DNA from: Rhodopseudomonas palustris
GTDB lineage: Bacteria; Pseudomonadota; Alphaproteobacteria; Rhizobiales; Xanthobacteraceae
NCBI GenBank assembly: GCA_016215605.1
Contig: JACRJB010000052.1
Location: 186,001-250,000 of the forward strand
Reading direction: 5' to 3'
DNA length: 64,000 nt
Under the pieces are notes generated by a model. That model searched no databases and was not told the origin of the DNA. It saw nothing but the letters and a program-made list of their open reading frames with translations. Shown piece after piece: positions 59,019-64,000 of this stretch; the first letter of the stretch is position 1, and each line of letters starts with the position of its first letter. A program made the translations under genes and the position numbers.

Positions 59019-59376
59019 AGATTCCGGGTTCGCCCTACGGGCGCCCCGGAATGACTCGTGGAGAGGATATCGTCCTCTCGTTCGTCATTCCGGGGCGCGA
59101 GCGAAGCTCGCGAGCCCGGAATCCATACTCTTTGGACTCGCGTCGAGGGCCAGGTGCTCGACGGTCGTGCTCCACCGCAAGTACAGGGGGTATGGATTCC
59201 GGGTTCACGCTGCGCGTGCCCCGGAATGACTCGTGGAGAGGGTGCCGCTTTTTCTCCCGCCACGGCTCGTGGAGCCCTAGGCCCCAAACACGTCATTCCG
59301 GGGCGCTCGCGTCAGCGAGCGAACCCGGAATCCCGCAAAGTTCTGCGACTCAGAGCTTCCGGGTTCGCGCGGCGCC
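59019..59376. repeat. Cluster of family 1 repeats
   Basis: Three pieces in tandem: a half copy at 59019-59055, a full copy at 59084-59230 and a partial copy from 59292 to about 59376, all with cattccgggg/ccccggaatg ends. They fill most of this 472-base gap between the flavoprotein and SDR genes and no gene was found. Confidence 0.8.
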
Positions 59377-59432
59377 TGTCATCGGGCCGGCCAAAGGCCG
59401 GACCCGATGGCGCGCCACGGAGTGACCCGAGC

Positions 59433-60350
59433 CTACATCTTGATCCCGAGCCGCGCCGCGGCTTGCGCCACGTATTTCTGCGTCTGCTGGAAGGCGCCTT
59501 CGAGCGCCTGGGCCTTGGAGTCGTCGGTGATCTCGGCGAAGTGCGCGGCGATCCCGTCGGGGGTCCATTCGGACTCCGGCAGGTTGATGCCTTCGGTCTC
59601 GATGATCTTGATCTGCGCGAACGAACCAGCGCCGGCGCCGAGGGTGGTGCGGGTCGGGGCGTTCTCGCTGAGCAGGAACAGTACCGCGGGCGTGATCGCC
59701 TCCGGCTTCATCAGTTGCAGCGCCTGCGGCGGCAGCAGTTCTTCGGTCATGCGGGTGGCGGCGGTCGGCGACACGGTGTTGACGCGGATGTCGGTCTTGC
59801 GGCCTTCCTGCGCCAGCACGTTCATCAGCCCGACGATGCCGGCCTTCGCCGCGCCGTAATTGGCCTGGCCGAAATTGCCGAACATGCCGGACGACGACGT
59901 CGTCAGCACGATGCGGCCGTAGTTGCGCTCCTTCATGCCGTCCCACACCGCCTTGCAGCAGTAGAACGTGCCGGCCAGATGCACGTCGATCACCTTCTGG
60001 AAATCGGAGAGCTCCATCTTGCCGAACGACTTGTCGCGCAGGATGCCGGCATTGGCGACCAAGAGATCGACGCTGCCCCATTCCTTGGTCGCCTTGGCGA
60101 CCATCGCCTGGACCTGTTCGTAGTTGGAGACGTCGGCGCCGTCGGCCATCGCGGTGCCGCCGGCCTTCTTGATCTCCTCGACCACGGTCTCGGCGGCGGT
60201 CATCGAACCGCCGGTGCCGTCGCGCGCGCCGCCGAAATCGTTGACCACGACCTTGGCGCCGAGCGCCGCGAGGCCGAGCGCGTGCGCGCGCCCCAGACCA
60301 TTGCCCGCGCCGGTGACGATAGCGACGCGTCCGTCGAACCTGATAGCCAT
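59433..60350 (-). CDS. SDR-family 3-hydroxyacyl-CoA dehydrogenase-like protein
   Basis: 305 residues like the dehydrogenase domain of peroxisomal MFE-2. Coenzyme site VAIVTGAGNGLGRAHALGLAALGAKVVVND, NAG motif VANAGILRD, catalytic Ser in TTSSSGMFG and Tyr-Lys in ANYGAAKAG. The C-terminal tail beyond the SDR core (about residues 260-305) is helical. Probable beta-oxidation step after the MaoC hydratase upstream (17 bases away). Start 60350 with ggggaag. Confidence 0.87.
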   Translation of the reverse strand: MAIRFDGRVAIVTGAGNGLGRAHALGLAALGAKVVVNDFGGARDGTGGSMTAAETVVEEIKKAGGTAMADGADVSNYEQVQAMVAKATKEWGSVDLLVANAGILRDKSFGKMELSDFQKVIDVHLAGTFYCCKAVWDGMKERNYGRIVLTTSSSGMFGNFGQANYGAAKAGIVGLMNVLAQEGRKTDIRVNTVSPTAATRMTEELLPPQALQLMKPEAITPAVLFLLSENAPTRTTLGAGAGSFAQIKIIETEGINLPESEWTPDGIAAHFAEITDDSKAQALEGAFQQTQKYVAQAAARLGIKM

Positions 60351-60367
60351 GTGTTTGCTTCCCCGGA

Positions 60368-60832
60368 TTACTGTTCGAAGTAGATCAGGCCGAGCCAATC
60401 GGCGACCAGCGCCGAACGCTTCTCGCCTTCGATCTCGACATTGACGCTGGTGCGCGACAACAATTCGCCCGGCTTGCGCCAAGTGGCTTCCGCCAGCATG
60501 AACCGACCGCGCACGCGCATGCCGGCCTTCACCGGCGAGATGAAGCGCAACCGGTCGAAGCCGTAATTGACGCCCATGGTGACGCCCTTGATCTTCGGCA
60601 TCGCCTCGTAGCTGAACACGCTGAGCATCGACAGCGTCAGGAAACCGTGCGCGATCGTCGAACCGAACGGCGTGTCGCGCGCGCGTTCCGGATCGACGTG
60701 GATGTACTGCCAGTCCTCGGTGCAATCGGCGAAGGTGTCGATCCGTTTCTGATCGAGCACGTGCCATTCCGACACCCCGATTTCGGTGCCGACCATCTTC
60801 ATATACGCGTCGCGTTCGACTTCAGCGCTCAT
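60368..60832 (-). CDS. MaoC-family enoyl-CoA hydratase
   Basis: 154 residues, single hot-dog domain. The catalytic signature is DTFADCTEDWQYIHVDPERARDTPFGSTIAHGF (parts), with the Asp and His of MaoC hydratases. Ribosome site gagggacga upstream of 60832. Sits between the quinone oxidoreductase and the SDR, fitting a CoA-linked catabolic operon. Confidence 0.87.
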   Translation of the reverse strand: MSAEVERDAYMKMVGTEIGVSEWHVLDQKRIDTFADCTEDWQYIHVDPERARDTPFGSTIAHGFLTLSMLSVFSYEAMPKIKGVTMGVNYGFDRLRFISPVKAGMRVRGRFMLAEATWRKPGELLSRTSVNVEIEGEKRSALVADWLGLIYFEQ

Positions 60833-60917
60833 TCGTCCCTCGTGTTTTGCGCTGCATTCCACATTGCGAAACGCAGGCCAAGCGAAATCTTCGCCGGGCC
60901 GCCTCGTGCATTCCGTG

Positions 60918-61892
60918 TCACGGCAGCAATGCGACCCGGCCGATCGCCTTGCGCTCGATCAGCAGCCGCATGCCGCTCGCCCATTGCGCGAGCGGAAATC
61001 GGTGCGACACGTTCGGGCGCAGCACGCCTTTGGCGGCGAGATCGAGCAGCGCGGCGGTACGCTGCTCGCCGAGCGCGGGATCGCGCCGCACCGCCTCGCC
61101 GGCGCGGACGCCGATCACGCTGGCGCCCTTCATCAGGATCAGATTGGTGCGCGCGAGCCCGATGCCGCCGGTGAAGCCGACGACCAGCAGCCGTGCGCCC
61201 CAATTGATGCAGCGGACGCTGTCCTCGAAGATCGCTCCGCCGACCGGATCGAACACCACGTCGGCGCCGCGGCCGCCGGTGATGCGCTTGACCGCGTCGC
61301 GAAACGGCTCGGCGCTGTAGAGAATGCCGTGATCGGCGCCGCGCGCACGTGCGACGGCGAGCTTCTCCTCGGAGGACGCCGCCGCGATCACGGTGGCGCC
61401 GAGATGCTTGCCGAGCTCCACCGCGGCGAGCCCGACGCCGCCGCCGGCGCCATGCACCAGCAGCACCTCGCCGGTCTGCAGATGCCCGCGATCGACCAGC
61501 CCGTGCCACGCGGTGCCGTGGCCGGCGAGAAACGTCGCGGCCTCGGCGTAGTCGAACGTTGGTGGCATCGGCGTCAGTTGCGAGGCCGCCAACGCGACTT
61601 CCTCCGCATAGGCGCCGAACCGCAGCTTGACGATCACCTTGTCGCCGGCCTTGACCTCGGTGACGCCGTCGCCGATCTCGATCACGTCGCCGGCCGCCTC
61701 GACGCCGGGAATGAACGGCAGTTCGGGCTTGAGCTGATACTCGCCGGCGCACATCAGGATGTCGGGAAAGTTGATCCCCGCGGCGCGGATCGCGACCCGC
61801 GCCTCGCCCGGCCGCAACGCCTTGCGTTCGATTTCCTCCAGCCGCAGCGCCTCGGGCGGACCGAGTTCGCGGCACACCACCGCCTTCGCCAT
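60918..61892 (-). CDS. NADPH:quinone oxidoreductase-like protein
   Basis: 324-residue zinc-free medium-chain reductase of the QOR type. GINFPDILMCAGEYQLKPELPFIPGVEAAG (parts), VHGAGGGVGLAAVELGKHLGATVIAAASS, and GADVVFDPVGG are typical. It overlaps the isomerase gene upstream by one base (ATGA-type junction), so the two are translationally coupled. Probably reduces an enone or quinone in the same pathway. Confidence 0.87.
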   Translation of the reverse strand: MAKAVVCRELGPPEALRLEEIERKALRPGEARVAIRAAGINFPDILMCAGEYQLKPELPFIPGVEAAGDVIEIGDGVTEVKAGDKVIVKLRFGAYAEEVALAASQLTPMPPTFDYAEAATFLAGHGTAWHGLVDRGHLQTGEVLLVHGAGGGVGLAAVELGKHLGATVIAAASSEEKLAVARARGADHGILYSAEPFRDAVKRITGGRGADVVFDPVGGAIFEDSVRCINWGARLLVVGFTGGIGLARTNLILMKGASVIGVRAGEAVRRDPALGEQRTAALLDLAAKGVLRPNVSHRFPLAQWASGMRLLIERKAIGRVALLP

Positions 61893-62512
61893 CAGGCAGC
61901 GCTCGCTTTGCGGCGCGCCAGCGCCTCGCGCACCAGCGGCAACCGGTCGTTGCCGAAATACATGTCGGTTTTGTCGACGAAGATCGTCGGCGAGCCGAAG
62001 CCGCCGCGCGCCATCACCTCGTCGGTGTTGGCCTTGAGCTGATCCTTGATTGCGGGTTCGGCGATCGCGGCGAAGAACGCGTCCGGATCGAGGCCGACGC
62101 TCTGGCAGATCTCGTGCAGCACCGCGTCCATCGAGATGTCGAGGTCGCGGCCCCAATACGCTTCGAACACCGCGGTCGCGAACGGCACCATCTTGTCCGG
62201 CGCATCGCGCAGCAGCCACAGGCAGCCGCGCATCGCCTTGACGCTGTTCACCGGAAACACCCGCGGCGGCATCTTGATGTCCAGCCCGGCGGAGCGCGCC
62301 CAATCGGACAGATCCTTCAGCGTGTAGCGCGCCTTCAGCGGCACCGGCGTCTTGCGCGATTCGTACACGCTGGGATTGACCGAATTGAAGATGCCGCCGA
62401 CCAGGATCGGCCGCCAGGTGATGTCCTCGCCCATCTCCTTGGCGAGCGGCTGGATGTTGTGGAAGGCGAGATAGGTCCAGGGACTGGAGCAGTCGAAGAA
62501 CACTTCGAGCAT
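61892..62512 (-). CDS. 2-hydroxychromene-2-carboxylate isomerase (DsbA-like fold)
   Basis: 206 residues of the kappa-GST/HCCA isomerase family. FDCSSPWTYLAFHNIQPLA at the N-terminus, with the Ser in SSPW near residue 9-12, and GGFGSPTIFVDKTDMYFGNDRLPLV at the C-terminus. It isomerises 2-hydroxychromene-2-carboxylate in naphthalene-type breakdown, though many homologues act elsewhere. First gene of the operon with the QOR, MaoC and SDR. Confidence 0.86.
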   Translation of the reverse strand: MLEVFFDCSSPWTYLAFHNIQPLAKEMGEDITWRPILVGGIFNSVNPSVYESRKTPVPLKARYTLKDLSDWARSAGLDIKMPPRVFPVNSVKAMRGCLWLLRDAPDKMVPFATAVFEAYWGRDLDISMDAVLHEICQSVGLDPDAFFAAIAEPAIKDQLKANTDEVMARGGFGSPTIFVDKTDMYFGNDRLPLVREALARRKASAA

Positions 62513-62558
62513 CGCGGGTGTTTCCTTTTGTTGTTTGTTACTTGCTGTCTCTCAACTT

Positions 62559-62709
62559 GTCATTCCGGGGGCGCGCGCAGCGCGAACCCGGAATCCATAC
62601 CCCCTGTCCTATCGTTCAGGCAAAGCGCAACGGCCGCCCTGCTCCACCGCCGACGCTGCGGCGTATGGATTCCGGGCTCGCGCGGCTTCGCCGCGCGCCC
62701 CGGAATGAC
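62559..62709. repeat. Palindromic intergenic repeat (family 1, copy 5)
   Basis: About 150 bp, gtcattccggggg ... ccccggaatgac with inner atccataccc ... tatggattccggg. Its middle block is the reverse complement of that in 57412-57561. Upstream of the isomerase gene. Confidence 0.85.
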
Positions 62710-62735
62710 GAACGCGGATGCTGTATAGGTGGCGC

Positions 62736-63455
62736 TCACTGCTGCTGCGCGCCCTGCGCGGCGGCGTCCGCATGGGCCGGCTTGTCGACGCCGAACAGCA
62801 GCTTGCGCGCCTGCTCATCCATCGGCTTCCTGTCCTCCTTGCCGAGCGCGAGGCCGGCCTGCAGCTTCGGCCGGGCGCGGAGCGCCGCGTACCAGCGCTT
62901 GACGTTCGGAAACTCGTCCAGCGTCAGCCCCTGCGCCTTGTGGGTCATGATCCATGGAAAGCAGGCGATGTCGGCGATCGAGTAGTCGCCGGCGATGTAG
63001 TCGCGGCCGGCGAGCCGGGCGTCGAGCACGCCGTACAGGCGCTTGGCCTCGCGGCTGTAGCGGTCGATCGCGTAGGCGATCTTCTCGGGCGCGTACAGCA
63101 GGAAGTGGCCGTTCTGGCCGAGCATCGGCCCCAGCCCCGCCATCTGCCACATCAGCCACTGCATCACCTCGAACCGCGGCCGCGCCGCGCTCGGCATCAG
63201 CTTGCCGGCCTTTTCCGCCAGATAGATCAGGATCGCGCCGCTCTCGAACACGCTCAGCGGCGCGCCGCCATCGGCGGGCGCGTGGTCGACGATCGCCGGC
63301 ATCCGGCCGTTGGGGCTGAGCGCGAGAAATTCCGGCTTCAACTGGTCGCCGCGGCCGAGCTGCATCGGCACCACCTTGTAAGGCAGGCCGCACTCCTCCA
63401 GCATGATCGAGATCTTCCAGCCGTTCGGCGTCGGCGCGTAATACAGCTCGATCAT
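62736..63455 (-). CDS. Glutathione S-transferase (YfcG/nu-class-like)
   Basis: 239 residues. N-terminal LYYAPTPNGWKISIMLEECGLPYKVVPMQ, with the NG in PTPNGWK (nu-class like), SPNGRMPAIVDH (cis-Pro) and VFESGAILIYLA (Glu-Ser). C-terminal helical domain with GDYSIADIACFPWI. Nu-class relatives reduce disulfides with glutathione. The C-terminal tail is Ala/Gln-rich. Stands alone. Confidence 0.88.
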   Translation of the reverse strand: MIELYYAPTPNGWKISIMLEECGLPYKVVPMQLGRGDQLKPEFLALSPNGRMPAIVDHAPADGGAPLSVFESGAILIYLAEKAGKLMPSAARPRFEVMQWLMWQMAGLGPMLGQNGHFLLYAPEKIAYAIDRYSREAKRLYGVLDARLAGRDYIAGDYSIADIACFPWIMTHKAQGLTLDEFPNVKRWYAALRARPKLQAGLALGKEDRKPMDEQARKLLFGVDKPAHADAAAQGAQQQ

Positions 63456-63593
63456 GCGGCCCCCTTCGCGGGTTGATTTTTGCCCATCCTAGCCCGCCGC
63501 CGCCGGGCTTGTCACCTCGGTGCCGGCCCCCTATCCGCCGCGCGGCGAACATGGCAGAGAAAGCCGCAACGACACGCCCCAGGGAGAAGCCCG

Positions 63594-64000
63594 ATGCTGT
63601 TTCCGACCACGATTGCCGGCTCGCTGCCGAAGCCGGAATGGCTGGCCGAACCCAACAAGCTGTGGGCGCCGTGGAAATCGTCCGGGGCGGAACTCGCCCG
63701 GGCCCAGCGCGACGCCACGATCCTGGCGCTGAAGCTGCAGGAGGATTCCGGCGTCGACATCGTCACCGAGGGCGAGCAGGCGCGGCAGCATTTCGTCCAC
63801 GGCTTTCTCGAAGCGGTCGAGGGCATCGATTTCGCCCACAAGGTCGAGATGGGTATCCGCAACGATCGCTACAAAGCGATGGTGCCGCAGGTGGTGGCGC
63901 CGCTGCGGCTGAAGGGCCGCGTCCACGAAGCCGAGGCGCTGGTCGCGCGCGCCCATACCCGTCACAAGATCAAGTTCACCCTGCCCGGACCGATGACGAT
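63594..64000 (+). CDS. Core-MetE type methionine synthase, N-terminal part
   Basis: Truncated by the window end after 135 codons. The start LFPTTIAGSLPKPEWLAEPNKLW matches the C-terminal (catalytic) domain of cobalamin-independent MetE, and it has no N-terminal MetE domain; VDIVTEGEQARQHFVHGFLEAVEGI and KFTLPGPMT follow. Such core-MetE proteins make methionine with a methyl donor other than polyglutamyl-methyl-THF in some bacteria. Start 63594 has AGGGAGAAG upstream. Function from family only. Confidence 0.82.
   Translation, partial: MLFPTTIAGSLPKPEWLAEPNKLWAPWKSSGAELARAQRDATILALKLQEDSGVDIVTEGEQARQHFVHGFLEAVEGIDFAHKVEMGIRNDRYKAMVPQVVAPLRLKGRVHEAEALVARAHTRHKIKFTLPGPMT

Noticed and set aside
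63456-63593. SAM or cobalamin riboswitch before the core-MetE gene
   Set aside because: No conserved riboswitch core was recognised in the 138-base spacer.

Overview
The window looks like a chromosomal segment of a GC-rich alphaproteobacterium of the Rhodopseudomonas/Bradyrhizobium type. Grounds for this are the high GC content, the style of the sox genes, the protein sequences of guaA, guaB, rsmB and ppx, and families of about 80-150 bp palindromic intergenic repeats ending in cattccgggg/ccccggaatg or cattgcgagc/gctcgcaatg. This is inferred from the sequence alone. No rRNA, tRNA or CRISPR array was recognised.

Layout. 1-7276: a sulfur-oxidation (sox) region with soxA and soxX, a GlcG/HbpS-like periplasmic protein, soxW and soxV on the minus strand, soxS and the repressor soxR, then two YeeE/YedE sulfur-transport proteins around a periplasmic DsrE-family protein. 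7632-9248: an SDR, a small membrane protein and a glyoxalase-fold protein. 9767-24156: a complete Mim/Prm-type binuclear-iron (propane/phenol/acetone) monooxygenase cluster on the minus strand. Its order of transcription is alcohol dehydrogenase, two small uncharacterised ORFs, mimA, mimB, mimC, mimD, amidohydrolase, DUF59 protein, dedicated GroEL. It is driven from a near-perfect sigma-54 promoter at about 22010 and bracketed by two AcoR-type sigma-54 activators. 24215-26468: an SseB-domain protein, a GST and a divergent WYL/YafY regulator with a perfect operator-like palindrome.

26471-29823: a lower-GC, probably acquired segment inserted beside the 3' end of guaA. It holds a UvrD/Rep-like helicase, an upstream gene split by an in-frame TGA, and a 102 bp decayed guaA fragment at its far end. 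29824-38602: guaA, rsmB, a MAPEG protein, an unknown membrane protein, an NADP-dependent reductase, guaB, an AbiEii-type toxin with its likely partner, and a Pmp3/YqaE-like protein. 38750-41193: a DHA2 efflux transporter and a LysR regulator. 41360-46046: a compact operon interleaving an NMT1/SsuA-type ABC transporter with rutB, rutC and rutD, without rutA or rutF.

46186-63455: largely housekeeping and catabolic genes. They are a tiny zinc-ribbon protein, rlmE, ppx, a stand-alone CoxL-type molybdenum hydroxylase subunit, an ABC amide/amino-acid binding protein, MaoC-like proteins, a YaiI protein, a Uup-type ABC-F ATPase, a D-threonine-aldolase-like PLP enzyme, a BaiN-type flavoprotein, an operon of HCCA-isomerase/quinone oxidoreductase/MaoC/SDR, and a GST. 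The window ends inside a core-MetE methyltransferase gene.

The most interesting regions are the Mim operon (two translationally coupled unknown ORFs, an ADH missing structural-zinc cysteines, a visible sigma-54 promoter), the guaA-associated helicase segment, and the rutBCD-ABC operon.
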